A stretch of 64,000 nucleotides of DNA from UBA7672 sp964529555 (GCA_964529555.1 CAZGWV010000002.1:1-64000); one strand, 5' to 3'; positions 25,766-34,143 are shown, counted from the first letter of the stretch. The notes: a model not told the origin generated them from the sequence alone. Translations and numbers: made by a program.

Positions 25766-26894
25766 CCTTCATTCTCCGAAAACGAAATGCGTGGCGCAGG
25801 ACGAATTTTTCGACAGACGTCAGCGGAACGCCGCCACGACGTCGGCACCAGCCTGTTTTGCCCTTCATCTGGTGATCCATATGCGGCGTAAACCAGAGTA
25901 TTGGCCCATGATCCAAAAGACTCCTCCCCGCCTTCATCGGCCCGGCCACCTTGATGCAGCGTCGCGTCCAGCGGTTGAGCACCCATCGCACCCAAAGCAT
26001 CCGCACGTCATGGAGAGCTGATGGGCGAGCGAACTGCGTCTCTATCTCTATGGTCTGAGGATCGCCATAGTCGAAACCAAACGTGATCCTGGGATCACCG
26101 CGCTCCTCCGCCTCGCCATCGGCCGCGGGAACGCCGGTCAGGTTGCTGGCGGCGAGTCGATAGACCTGCTGCCGCAGTCGCTTCGTCATATCCCGCGGCG
26201 CGACAACATTGGCGGTGTAGCGCTCGCGGAGCAATTCACGGGCGCGTTGTTGCACAAAACGGAATGTGGTGGCGATGAAATAGGCCACTGCGCCGAGGTT
26301 CAGGATCAGCCACGCGGTATGCAGTCCCAGCAGAAGAAGCTTGAAGAACAGGAGGTGGGTGCCAAAGCCGGCGCGATGCAGGAAGAACTGCAGTGGCCAG
26401 AGCAGCTGCACGCACATGACAGCGAGGAGTGCGACGCAGCTGGCGACCAGCTCGAAGGCCAGAGACTGATGGTAGTAGACCTGAACATCGGTGGATGACC
26501 CCTCGCGCTGCGCGATCAGAGTAACCAGTGCGAGCGCCAAGGAGATCACGCCGAGCATGCCAACTTGCGCGCCAATCAAGTATCCTGAAACGTCGAGGAT
26601 CAGCGATTTGGTATCGAGACCGGTGTCGGGACGGTGCGCGGTCCACGCCGGTATCCACTCCGGACGAAACGCGACGACAGCCGCCTCCGCCAGGACCAGC
26701 GCGACGTTGATGGCGACGTATAGTCCGACGAAGTGAAGGAACGTGCCGATACGGAAAAACGCCCTGAGAGCCCGATAGCCAAGCGGGTAGCGGGCGCGCC
26801 GCGCTGCCGGGTTGGCGCGCAGCTGCTCGCGAACTTCCCGGCGAACCCATCGGTTGACGCTGCCGGTCCAGCCGCCACGTCGCCAATTGATCAT
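25755..26894 (-). CDS. Multi-pass membrane protein, unknown function
   Basis: This 379-residue protein has a basic N-terminus (MINWRRGGW) and about four hydrophobic segments: FLHFVGLYVAINVALVLAEA, SGYLIGAQVGMLGVISLALA, ELVASCVALLAVMCVQLLW and LLFFKLLLLGLHTAWLILN (each residue run is part of a longer helix). A cytosolic C-terminal domain of about 150 residues is basic and aromatic. It is the first gene of an operon with the split hypothetical gene and the 102-residue gene. The layout, membrane protein plus large soluble partner, occurs in several defence systems, but no homology is claimed. Confidence 0.75.
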   Translation of the reverse strand: MINWRRGGWTGSVNRWVRREVREQLRANPAARRARYPLGYRALRAFFRIGTFLHFVGLYVAINVALVLAEAAVVAFRPEWIPAWTAHRPDTGLDTKSLILDVSGYLIGAQVGMLGVISLALALVTLIAQREGSSTDVQVYYHQSLAFELVASCVALLAVMCVQLLWPLQFFLHRAGFGTHLLFFKLLLLGLHTAWLILNLGAVAYFIATTFRFVQQRARELLRERYTANVVAPRDMTKRLRQQVYRLAASNLTGVPAADGEAEERGDPRITFGFDYGDPQTIEIETQFARPSALHDVRMLWVRWVLNRWTRRCIKVAGPMKAGRSLLDHGPILWFTPHMDHQMKGKTGWCRRRGGVPLTSVEKFVLRHAFRFRRMKDAT

Positions 26895-27262
26895 CCCGAC
26901 CTCACGCCGGACGCACGGCCACGCCGCCTGCGAGCATGGTTCCCTCCCCCAAACACGACCCGCTCAAGATACTAGCGAGTGGACGATTCTTATAGCCAAA
27001 ACAGCCGGTTCCAAGCACAATGATCGCAAGCCCGGATCGGAACGCAGGCATAGCCGCCAGCTCGGCGTCAGCAATGCCTGCATCCCAACCCATCCATGCA
27101 ATCGATCAGCTGCCAATCACTTCGTCTAGTCGACCGCGTTGGGAGAGGTCTCCATTCTGCGGGATCAGTGTCCACAACTACTCGATCAAACTTGAGAAGC
27201 GTATGGCAGGGCTGCCGCTGGCACCCCGATGCTAAGACGCTTCAGGCGCCGTAGCTTCGCGG
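26895..27262. other. Intergenic region, nothing recognised
   Basis: This 368-bp stretch lies between the membrane-protein operon and the XRE regulator gene. It presumably contains the operon promoter. I see no supported gene or repeat in it. Confidence 0.4.
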
Positions 27263-27505
27263 TCATTTCTTCAGTCGCACGCCCACGCCACCGTCCTCGT
27301 TCTCCTTCGGATCAAGGAACACAACGCCGGCGCCTTGAAGCGCCTTACGCACGGCCTCGACATTCGCGGCCGTGCTAGCCGAAGGACCGCGCGAGCCTTC
27401 CATCCGTTTGACGGTCTGAACGGACAGCTTGGTTTCGGCTGCAAGTTTGCCCTGGCTCCAGTCGAGGAGGCCCCGCGCAGCACGTATCTGTCCAGCCGTC
27501 AGCAA
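27263..27505 (-). CDS. XRE-family DNA-binding protein (80 aa)
   Basis: A single helix-turn-helix domain fills the protein: MLTAGQIRAARGLLDWSQGK, then LAAETKLSVQTVKRMEG, which is the Cro/C1 pattern, and a short C-terminal tail with FLDPKEN. Small XRE proteins of this type (RARGLLDWSQ) are common transcriptional regulators in alphaproteobacteria. It is divergent from 27598-28460 and could regulate that pair. T-rich DNA lies upstream (27510-27555). Confidence 0.85.
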   Translation of the reverse strand: MLTAGQIRAARGLLDWSQGKLAAETKLSVQTVKRMEGSRGPSASTAANVEAVRKALQGAGVVFLDPKENEDGGVGVRLKK

Positions 27506-27597
27506 GAGTCACCTTTTGTATAATTAGTCACTTTTTGTTTGATTTTTGGTTTCGCATGGCCTAAAAGGTGCCTCCTGTTACCAAAGGTCAGTCATCT

Positions 27598-28068
27598 ATG
27601 CCATGGCCCCTGCATGGGATGGGCGGCGCTTTCATGCGCCCAAGGAACCCATCACGACGTAAGCTTCTAAAAAGCGGTGCCCCGTTTCCGCTGATCCCGC
27701 TGGAAACCTGCTCCCGAGATCCCGCGATCTCAGTCGCCATCGACTGGCTTGCCTGCGAGGCTGAATACGACACGGTCGTCGATCGTTGGGGCCCCCTTGA
27801 AACCCACTTACGCAGCGAATGCGATTGGCGACAGCTTTCGCACCGGCAGCGGGCAGTAATTCCGATGTCATGCAAGCTCGATGCGATCGACGACCGCATG
27901 GATGCGCCGCATGAAAGGAAGAAGCTTTTTGGCGCCGCCCTGCTTAGTCTAGCTGCAACAAGTGTTCGCGCGGCGGCATTGGGACTTGCAGTCGCCTATG
28001 CCTTCGCCAGCCTGGGCAAGAATCCTGAGGGTCATCGCCTCATCAGCAGCATCGTGCGAGACTTCTGA
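27598..28068 (+). CDS. Hypothetical protein (156 aa)
   Basis: The preferred ATG at 27598 has AAAGG about ten bases upstream; a GTG at 27568 has none. The product begins MPWPLHGMGGAFMRPRNPS. The middle has DWLACEAEYDTVVDRWGPLE, and the C-terminus ends with helices (LSLAATSVRAAALGLAVAYA). It precedes 28092-28460 by 23 bases in the same direction, forming a two-gene operon divergent from the XRE gene. Not recognised. Confidence 0.65.
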   Translation: MPWPLHGMGGAFMRPRNPSRRKLLKSGAPFPLIPLETCSRDPAISVAIDWLACEAEYDTVVDRWGPLETHLRSECDWRQLSHRQRAVIPMSCKLDAIDDRMDAPHERKKLFGAALLSLAATSVRAAALGLAVAYAFASLGKNPEGHRLISSIVRDF

Positions 28069-28091
28069 ACATTCACCTGGTTGGACGCAAC

Positions 28092-28460
28092 ATGAGCACA
28101 TCTGTTCTACGGTTATGCGACCGTCTTCGCGAAATCGGTGAGCGTGAAGATCAACTTTACGGTCTCATGGGTGATGTCGAGGTGATGCTGGCCAGGAATC
28201 ACGCTTGGCTGGAGCTAACGGGCACCCAAAGGCGCGCGCTTCCGGCTGCAAAGATTCTGTACGATACGGAAGACGAGCTGGACGATCTGGGGCGCGAGAA
28301 CGCGGACCTAGTTGTCGCCCTGCAATTGCTGCCGGCGACTTCGCTCGCGGAAGCCAAAGCGAAGCTTGAGGTTGTCGCACGGGTTCTTCACCCTGACGAC
28401 TACCCTCAGGCATATGCCATTCTCTCGAACACGATCACCGAAATGGCTGCTTTGTTGTAG
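28092..28460 (+). CDS. Hypothetical protein (122 aa)
   Basis: The frame starts MSTSVLRLCDRLREIGERED and is wholly helical and acidic, with LYDTEDELDDLGRENADLVV suggesting a coiled coil. The second gene of the 27.6-28.5 kb pair. No membrane segment. Its convergent neighbour is the lasso B gene 54 bases away. Function unknown. Confidence 0.7.
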   Translation: MSTSVLRLCDRLREIGEREDQLYGLMGDVEVMLARNHAWLELTGTQRRALPAAKILYDTEDELDDLGRENADLVVALQLLPATSLAEAKAKLEVVARVLHPDDYPQAYAILSNTITEMAALL

Positions 28461-28514
28461 AGGCCAGGCTGCGGTTGCTGCTCCCAGCCGATGAGAAACC
28501 AACCGCTTGTTCTG

Positions 28515-29255
28515 CTAGACAACCATAATCGGCGTGAATCGTCCGGCGTATTCTAGCGACTCGTTGAGCAGCACGTCATCAACCTGAATCCAGCAATGTG
28601 CGCCAAAGGGCTGCGCCTGGACGCCGAATGTCCAGTCCGGAAAGAGATCACGCCTCGCCAAAAATTCAACCAACGCCAGCGCGTCATACAAGCAGAGATA
28701 GCTTCGCGGGTACCACGGTCTCAACTTTCGAAAGACCGCTGTGTGGCGTCGGTGCGCGTTTAGGTCGGCAACCACGTTGCCTGCAGCAGCCTTACGCAGA
28801 CGAACCGACTGCACGATATCAAGTATGTGCTTTGTCTTGAGACGTTTCGACGCCCGGCGCGATGCGAGCATAAAATCAACAACGTCCCGAGGATTTACTC
28901 GCACGCGCTTGCCCACGTCTCCAGCCAGTCCGAAGGCCCGTTGATCGTCAGGATCGAAGATATGCGATACCGGCCGCACAAGAGACTTGTAGGTTTCGAG
29001 ACTTTGGATTTCGGGCTCGCTGTCCGTCACAAGCCCAGCCTCGATCAGCTCCGAGCGGAAGGGCTCGAACGCCGCCAGGATTGCTGTCTCGGTTACATCG
29101 CCTTCGGCACCGAGGAAGCCTTCTGGAATCGGGATCGCATTGTAGTCGTCCTGCGCGAGATCAAGAAAAATCCCCTGCCCCTCGCTGATGCAGAAATGAA
29201 CGTTCGGACGGAGATACAGGCGCTTCGAGGAAATGGCGGGCAGCTCTGCGCTCAT
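28515..29255 (-). CDS. Lasso peptide B protein (fused leader-binding and leader peptidase domains)
   Basis: This 246-residue protein has an N-terminal PqqD-like leader-recognition region (about 12-80, LRPNVHFCISEGQGIFLDL) and a C-terminal transglutaminase-like cysteine protease. The protease has Cys188 in SYLCLYDALALVEFLARR, His220 in PFGAHCWIQVDD and an Asp shortly after. This is the fused B form usual in proteobacteria. It should bind the precursor leader, cut it off and hand the core to the cyclase. It lies apart from cyclase C, 2.6 kb away and on the other strand. A 22-bp sequence just upstream (29284-29305) recurs upstream of C. Confidence 0.9.
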   Translation of the reverse strand: MSAELPAISSKRLYLRPNVHFCISEGQGIFLDLAQDDYNAIPIPEGFLGAEGDVTETAILAAFEPFRSELIEAGLVTDSEPEIQSLETYKSLVRPVSHIFDPDDQRAFGLAGDVGKRVRVNPRDVVDFMLASRRASKRLKTKHILDIVQSVRLRKAAAGNVVADLNAHRRHTAVFRKLRPWYPRSYLCLYDALALVEFLARRDLFPDWTFGVQAQPFGAHCWIQVDDVLLNESLEYAGRFTPIMVV

Positions 29256-29283
29256 GGCAGTAGCCTAGCGCGTCGCCCGTCCT

Positions 29284-29305
29284 ATTTCCTCGTCGTTCTG
29301 ATGAA
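29284..29305 (-). promoter_or_regulatory. 22-bp repeat upstream of lasso B gene
   Basis: On the minus strand this contains CAGAACGACGAGGAAAT, identical over 22 bp to 31766-31787 upstream of cyclase C and partly to 42173-42188 upstream of the GntR gene. All three copies point the same way relative to their gene. The repeat begins 29 bp before the B start codon. Confidence 0.55.
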
Positions 29306-29324
29306 AGCTTATGGTCCAGTCGCG

Positions 29325-29825
29325 CTAGTCATCCGCGTCTGAAATCTGGCGCATCGCCAGAGCCATGTGCTTCTCGACCGTCTTCATACTCAATCCGAGT
29401 CGCCGTGCAATCTGAGCGTAGGTCAGCTCTTCGACCCTGTGCAGCAGGAAAATTTCGCGCCGCCGCTCGGGCATGGCGTCAATCACTGCCATGACACGAC
29501 CCAATCGCTCGGCGCCCATGACATAGCGTTCCGGATCAGCTGCCGCGTCCAAAACGTTCTTCCCTGCCTCGCTTGAAGTGAAGGTTGAACGGCTATCCTT
29601 CCGCCGAAGGCGGTCGATTGCAAGACAGCGCGCGACATGCCGTAGTAGGTTGTTGAGCTTGGTGAGCTTTCCCTTTTGGGAACGCTCAAGAATTCGCACG
29701 AAAATATCTTGATACACATCTTCGGCATCCTGCGGGTCGAGGTAACGCACTGAGCCTCGCAGCTTCGTGCGACGAGCGTGGTACGCGCGCAGAAGCTGCT
29801 CCTCCTGCTCTCTCTGGCTAGACAT
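29325..29825 (-). CDS. ECF sigma factor, FecI type
   Basis: This 166-residue protein has region 2 (YLDPQDAEDVYQDIFVRILE), a linker, and region 4 with PERRREIFLLHRVEELTY then ARRLGLSMKTVEKHMALAM. This is the usual size and layout of FecI-like sigma factors, which serve TonB-receptor systems with a FecR anti-sigma. FecR (30567-31517) and an STN-bearing receptor (36572-39253) are in the same cluster. It may recognise the bipartite motif found at 31630, 39280 and 43100. It lies just upstream of the B gene, same strand, so the two may be co-transcribed. Confidence 0.9.
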   Translation of the reverse strand: MSSQREQEEQLLRAYHARRTKLRGSVRYLDPQDAEDVYQDIFVRILERSQKGKLTKLNNLLRHVARCLAIDRLRRKDSRSTFTSSEAGKNVLDAAADPERYVMGAERLGRVMAVIDAMPERRREIFLLHRVEELTYAQIARRLGLSMKTVEKHMALAMRQISDADD

Positions 29826-30022
29826 CCACTGCCCTCATCCTGGATCTGGGCATGGCTCTGGACAACGACGTCTTCGGCAGAGTTGCGGCCCGAATGTGAT
29901 GTCCTCGCGCCACGCATACGCTCCAGGAGTCTTCAAGGAGCAACGTTGTCGGAATACCGGAAAAATGTCTACGCGAAAAATGCGTATAGTCAGCGGGTCG
30001 GTCCCAACGAATCGGCCCGACG

Positions 30023-30184
30023 ATGACCAAGACAGTCTTCACAGGCGCGCATACGCACCTCGTCGAGGTGTTGCGTGAAGCTCGCAAGAACGCGAAGCTT
30101 ACGCAAAAATTGGGTTTAATTACGCGGCCGTTCCTAGCTGGGCGGTCCGTGCATGCCAAATTCTCTGTTCACAGATGCTCATAA
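30023..30184 (+). pseudogene. Truncated copy of the adjacent HTH gene
   Basis: From an ATG at 30023 the frame reads MTKTVFTGAHTHLVEVLREA then RKNAKLTQ, matching the first third of the next gene (MPNSLFTDAHKQLVDLL, RRRAKLTQ). After that it loses similarity and ends 53 codons in. It overlaps the start of the intact gene in another frame. It looks like a tandem duplication that has lost most of its 3' part. Confidence 0.65.
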
Positions 30185-30410
30185 GCAACTGGTCGATCTC
30201 CTGATCACGGCGCGCCGGCGCGCGAAACTAACACAAGCTGAGCTGGCGACGCTCATCGGCAAGGATCAGAAGTTCATCTCGCTGATCGAGCGATCGCAGC
30301 GACGGGTGGATGTGTTGGAATTCTATGTGTTGGCGAAGGCTTTGAAGCTTGATCCGGTCAGATTCTATGCTGCGCTGGTAAAGCGATTGCCCGACGAAAT
30401 TGAGATTTGA
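30153..30410 (+). CDS. XRE-family regulator (85 aa)
   Basis: The whole protein is one helix-turn-helix domain: ARRRAKLTQAELATLIGKDQ, then KFISLIERSQRRVDVLEFYV. It sits between the sigma factor and FecR genes and on the opposite strand, interrupting the usual fecI-fecR pair. It may control the lasso cluster or itself. A truncated duplicate lies directly upstream. Confidence 0.85.
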   Translation: MPNSLFTDAHKQLVDLLITARRRAKLTQAELATLIGKDQKFISLIERSQRRVDVLEFYVLAKALKLDPVRFYAALVKRLPDEIEI

Positions 30411-30566
30411 GAATAAGTTGGGTACGGGTCAGAGCAACCTCGAAGCCTCGAGCGATTTCACTGATCCGGTTTCCAGATTCCAATCTGATCGCACGCGGTA
30501 TGCCCGGAGCTTCTGACTAGGCCGGCGCCGGCAGGGCACAGCCAAGTTCAATCGAAGATCGACGAT
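30411..30566. other. Intergenic, nothing recognised
   Basis: This stretch lies between two convergent genes. I see no hairpin with a T-run and no small gene. Confidence 0.3.
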
Positions 30567-31517
30567 TCAGTCGCTCAGGAGGTCAGCGTCCGGCTGCTTG
30601 GACACGTGCGCGTCCAGCAAGGCTGCGAGGGTCTCGATAGCGCGGTCTCGATCTTCAACTTGCAACCGAATGGTGACGCGCCGGTTAAGGAGGTCAGGCT
30701 TCTGAACTGAAAGCTTACGTTCGAAATAGCGATTGAAGTCCTCAATGACATCGCGGACGGCTGCGTTCTCATAGGTCACAATCCGCATGCGCCATTCGGA
30801 CACCTGCTCGGTGGGAACCGGCACGGGGGCCGGAATGACGACCGTTGCAGAATAAGCTGCGGGGATTTCCAGAGACTGCCCGGCGACAAGATTGGCCAGG
30901 GCAAGCTCGGATCTGCCGGCATCTGCCTTGCAGATTTCGACTTTTCCCTCGCTTACCGCAATTTGCAGCAGGCCATCCCGCTGGCGGACATTGAAGGCCG
31001 TGCCTACCGCGCGGATTTCGAACTCCCCGGCCTGCACGATAAAGGGCTTGTCTGGATTTGGCCTGACGGAAAACGACGCTTCGCCATCCGACAATGTCAC
31101 GCGCCGTTCGGTATCAGTGATCTTGTAGGTCAAGTTGGAAGCCACGTTGACCGCAATGACGCTGCCATCCCGCATGGACTGAATCGTCTGCTGACCTGCG
31201 ATCGTCCTGATCGCTGTATCGCGTGGGGAGAACATGGTGACGGTCGTGATACCCGCCAGAATCAGGACAACGACTGCAGCGGCGACGGGAAGCATGCGGC
31301 GCATACGGGCTTTCGTCGGTTCAGGCCCGCCTCCCTTCAGGATAGACAGACCATCCCAAAGCTCACGCATCGCGTCGAGCGCCGCCAGATTCAGGGAGTC
31401 CGACTTCCAGGCCTCGAAAGCGGCGCGCTGCTCAACCAGCATGACGCCTGCCCGTTCTGCCGCGAACCACGCCGCAGCCTGATCCTGGCGGCTGGGTGTC
31501 TTTGGGTCAGACGTCAT
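30567..31517 (-). CDS. FecR-family anti-sigma factor
   Basis: About 316 residues from the ATG at 31517, which has GGGAGG upstream. The cytosolic N-terminus (about 1-85) has the DUF4880-like pattern AAAWFAAERAGVMLVEQRAA and LWDGLS, a single membrane helix follows (MLPVAAAVVVLILAGITTV), and the periplasmic FecR domain contains GDGEASFSVRPN-like sequence (LSDGEASFSVRPNPDKPFIV, with AVGTAFNVRQ). The C-terminal segment resembles a secretin/TonB short domain. It should hold the sigma factor until the TonB receptor signals ligand, most likely the lasso peptide or its breakdown products. Confidence 0.9.
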   Translation of the reverse strand: MTSDPKTPSRQDQAAAWFAAERAGVMLVEQRAAFEAWKSDSLNLAALDAMRELWDGLSILKGGGPEPTKARMRRMLPVAAAVVVLILAGITTVTMFSPRDTAIRTIAGQQTIQSMRDGSVIAVNVASNLTYKITDTERRVTLSDGEASFSVRPNPDKPFIVQAGEFEIRAVGTAFNVRQRDGLLQIAVSEGKVEICKADAGRSELALANLVAGQSLEIPAAYSATVVIPAPVPVPTEQVSEWRMRIVTYENAAVRDVIEDFNRYFERKLSVQKPDLLNRRVTIRLQVEDRDRAIETLAALLDAHVSKQPDADLLSD

Positions 31518-31629
31518 TTTCGTCCCTCCCAACTCGCAGCTAGAGAAAGTCTGCGAGACACATAAGCCGGAAACGCCCCATAGAACAACGAAACCATTGG
31601 CGCGCGGGACAAACTTTTTCTGCTATGAA

Positions 31630-31662
31630 GAGGTAGGGTTTTTGCGCCTTTGCGCGGCTAAA
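31630..31662 (+). promoter_or_regulatory. Bipartite promoter-like motif upstream of cyclase C
   Basis: GAGGTAGGG, 13 bases, GCGCGGCTAAA. The same two blocks with identical 13-base spacing occur at 39280-39312 and 43100-43132. An A/T-rich tract (AAACTTTTTCTGC) lies 12 bases before the first block, as in an ECF -35/-10 layout. It points towards the cyclase gene. Confidence 0.65.
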
Positions 31663-31765
31663 TAGGATTCAACCCCGTCTCCTTCGTCGAAACGACGATA
31701 AGGCCGTTTGTGATGGCGGCTTTGCCGCCATTCGCGGCAAACAGATGACGCTGAGCGTTTACTCG

Positions 31766-31787
31766 CTTCATCAGAACGACGAGGAAA
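31766..31787 (+). promoter_or_regulatory. 22-bp repeat upstream of lasso cyclase gene
   Basis: It contains CAGAACGACGAGGAAAT and ends 77 bases before the cyclase ATG. It is identical to the 22 bp upstream of the B gene. In one frame it could encode HQNDEEI in a short peptide (ATG 31744), but no RBS supports that. Confidence 0.5.
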
Positions 31788-31864
31788 TCGACAGGTCTTT
31801 GCTGTACCGTCGCGCAACGCTGCACTCTTCTGGGAGAGTTTCGCGGCCGCATTAGAGCTCGCTC

Positions 31865-33688
31865 ATGGATAGGTTCGTTGTCTTTATCTGCGACGACCGA
31901 TCGCCCGCCGCCGCCGCACGGGTAGACGCCTGGACCAAGATTCTCACAGCGACAACCTCCTCGTGGATCGAAGCATGTTCATCAGCTTCGCTAAGAGCGT
32001 TCGTCCTGCGGAGCCGACATGGCCAAACCAGATATTCAGTCGGCGCGGACGCGACTGGCAGTGGACTCGTCATCGGAACGCTTTTCGAACGCGGATACAG
32101 TCGCCGCGGAGCCGTCAAGAATCTGGCGCCTGAAGTCATTCGAGCCCTTGCCGGACCAGAGCCCTCTGATGCGGGTGCAAAATATTGGGGAGATTTCACT
32201 GCGATCTGGCGTGGTCATCAGGACAGAACCGCAAACATCTTTCGCGACCCGTGTGGTTCAACATCCTGTTTTCGGTTGCGAGCGCACAAGATCGACATTC
32301 TGTTTTCTCACTTGCCTGATGTGATCGCCCTCCCCGACATCGAGCTCTCAATCGACTGGACATCTGTCCAAGCTTTCCTCGTCCACAACTACTTTATAAC
32401 CCGACACACCGGCTTTCATGAGATTCGTGAGATTCTCCCTGGAGAGCAGGTTGCATGCCCGGCGGAGGAACAACCCGCATCACGTTGGCCGTGGAATTCG
32501 GTTGAGATTGCTGCCCGTGCACAGAGGCTATCGTTCTCCGAGGCGATTGAAACGCTGCGACAAGTTACGAGAGATTGTTTTCAAGGCTGGGGCGCAGTCG
32601 GCGGAGACGTCGCTGTCCGACTATCCGGTGGATTGGATTCGTCGATCGTACTCGCGCTCGCGCGGCAATACTCTTCAGGGGCCGTGACAGCACTCCATGT
32701 TCGGGGCCGTGGATACGAAACCCAGGATCTCATCCACGCACATATCGCTGCCGAGCACGCAGGTGTGGAACTGCTGGAACTCGACCCGCCGGAAACTCTG
32801 TTCGACGTGTCTAGCTTTGCACGAAACCCTCTACTTCCACGACCATGCAGCCAGCTTCTCGGCGCCGCAGTGGACACTGCAATTGCGAATGCTTGTGATT
32901 CCCTCAACGCACAAAGCACGATGACAGGAAACGGCGGCGACAGCCTGTTTCTACAGCGCGGCATGATCGAATCCGCGCTTGCGGATTACGTTCAGCTAAA
33001 CGGCTTGGGACGTGATCTTGGTCGCATCGCCTATGAATGTGCGGTACTACAGCAAACCAGCGTTTGGTCGGTCTTCGGCAGACTAAGAACCTACCTGCCC
33101 GGACATCGGAGACCGCCCCCCTATCAATGGCTGGGCGAGTCATCACGAAGGCCTCGGGGGTCAGCGACACCGGCCTTTGAAGACATCCCTTCCGACTACG
33201 TAATGCATCCTTGCATGAGCGACGCAGGACGCCTTCCACCCTGCAAGGCGAGCCAAGTAACGAGCATCATCTCTCTTCGAAATTACTATTCCAGGTTGTC
33301 GCTCGGACTGAACTTCGAAGCGATCGAGCCATTCGTGTCACAGCCGATCGTCGAGTTCTGTCTGCAAACGCCCACGTACCTGTTTAGCCACGGCGCGATG
33401 GACCGCGCTTTGGAGCGCCATGCATTTGCGGAGCTGCTTCCGCCACAAATCGCACGTCGGTTCCAGAAGGGCTTTATAAATCATCAAGTCCTTCACGACA
33501 TGCAGAATCATATCGGCACGCTGCGTGAATTTCTGGCGGAAGGACAACTTGTGTCTCATGGCCTCACAGCGAAGGCGGCAGTGATCGCTCTATTCGAGGA
33601 CGATCAACTTTTCCAGGGAACCAACCTTCCAACAATGCTAAATCTGCTGGCTGCAGAGGCTTGGCTGGCTACTGTCCCAAATCAGTGA
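31865..33688 (+). CDS. Lasso peptide cyclase C (asparagine synthetase-like)
   Basis: This 607-residue protein has the synthetase ATP-pyrophosphatase loop SGGLDSS at 254-260, preceded by a degenerate glutaminase-like N-terminal domain without the nucleophilic Cys2 (it begins MDRFVVF). The C-terminal motif NGGDSLFLQRGM matches lasso cyclases. It should adenylate a side-chain carboxylate of the core peptide and close the macrolactam with the new N-terminus. It is directly followed, on the same strand, by the two precursor genes; the usual order puts the precursor first. The promoter-like motif is about 200 bp upstream. Confidence 0.92.
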   Translation: MDRFVVFICDDRSPAAAARVDAWTKILTATTSSWIEACSSASLRAFVLRSRHGQTRYSVGADATGSGLVIGTLFERGYSRRGAVKNLAPEVIRALAGPEPSDAGAKYWGDFTAIWRGHQDRTANIFRDPCGSTSCFRLRAHKIDILFSHLPDVIALPDIELSIDWTSVQAFLVHNYFITRHTGFHEIREILPGEQVACPAEEQPASRWPWNSVEIAARAQRLSFSEAIETLRQVTRDCFQGWGAVGGDVAVRLSGGLDSSIVLALARQYSSGAVTALHVRGRGYETQDLIHAHIAAEHAGVELLELDPPETLFDVSSFARNPLLPRPCSQLLGAAVDTAIANACDSLNAQSTMTGNGGDSLFLQRGMIESALADYVQLNGLGRDLGRIAYECAVLQQTSVWSVFGRLRTYLPGHRRPPPYQWLGESSRRPRGSATPAFEDIPSDYVMHPCMSDAGRLPPCKASQVTSIISLRNYYSRLSLGLNFEAIEPFVSQPIVEFCLQTPTYLFSHGAMDRALERHAFAELLPPQIARRFQKGFINHQVLHDMQNHIGTLREFLAEGQLVSHGLTAKAAVIALFEDDQLFQGTNLPTMLNLLAAEAWLATVPNQ

Positions 33689-33726
33689 ACGGGACGCGGT
33701 TCCGCATAGAGCCCGCTACTCAAGCG

Positions 33727-33792
33727 ATCACCGATTGGAGACAGACCGGCTCTGGCCTGAAGGGCGATCTCCATTTGGTCGAAATATTCTGA
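33727..33792 (+). pseudogene. Possible remnant of a third precursor gene
   Basis: One frame reads ITDWRQTGSGLKGDLHLVEIF before a TGA at 33790-33792. It parallels the second precursor region (SDSWRQ, then TNGDPHV and FVE), with deletions. The shared string TGGAGACAG is also seen before the second precursor. There is no start codon and the leader end is not intact, so it is called a remnant only tentatively. Confidence 0.35.
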
Positions 33793-33872
33793 ATATATCT
33801 TCCCATCTTCGCGCGATCTCCGGCAGTCTCGTCAGGTCGCAATCGCGCGACGGTGAAATCAGGGAGTTCATT

Positions 33873-33983
33873 ATGATCAAGCTCGGTCGCGTTTCGACGC
33901 AAACGAAGGGTGATCCGAAAATCGATCCCTTCGTCGAGGGTCCGATGGATCTGAGGCCGGGTTGGCAGTACCTGCCGACCTGA
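33873..33983 (+). CDS. Lasso peptide precursor A1 (36 aa)
   Basis: The ATG at 33873 has AGGGAG seven bases upstream. The leader is only 12 residues, MIKLGRVSTQTK, and matches the end of classic proteobacterial lasso leaders (LG.xS.xT, Thr at -2, then Gly1). The predicted core of 24 residues starts GDPKIDPFVE and ends RPGWQYLPT. Carboxylates are Asp2, Asp6 and Glu10, with none at positions 7-9, the known ring positions. It follows the cyclase by 185 bases. Conservation with A2 begins right at the RBS, supporting this short start. A longer frame from TTG 33735 lacks support. Confidence 0.8.
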   Translation: MIKLGRVSTQTKGDPKIDPFVEGPMDLRPGWQYLPT

Positions 33984-34143
33984 TCGATGGAGTGGTCGAA
34001 CAGGACGACTGGGCGGCCACTTTATCACTCTGCTGAACGGCCACAGAAATCGAACATTCTATTTCTGACCATTCGCTTCGCCGGATTTGATGCACATGGT
34101 TCATCAGGACGGCGTGGACATTTCTGACTCATGGAGACAGATA

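Noticed and set aside
31744..31854. A 36-codon frame between FecR and cyclase C as a further precursor (MTLSVYSLHQNDEEI)
   Set aside because: It lacks the LG...T.G leader end, has no RBS, and its similarity to the region before B is explained by the 22-bp DNA repeat.
33735..33983. An 82-residue form of precursor A1 starting at a TTG
   Set aside because: The extra 46 residues have no counterpart in A2, the TTG has no RBS, and similarity between the precursors begins at the AGGGAG before the ATG at 33873.
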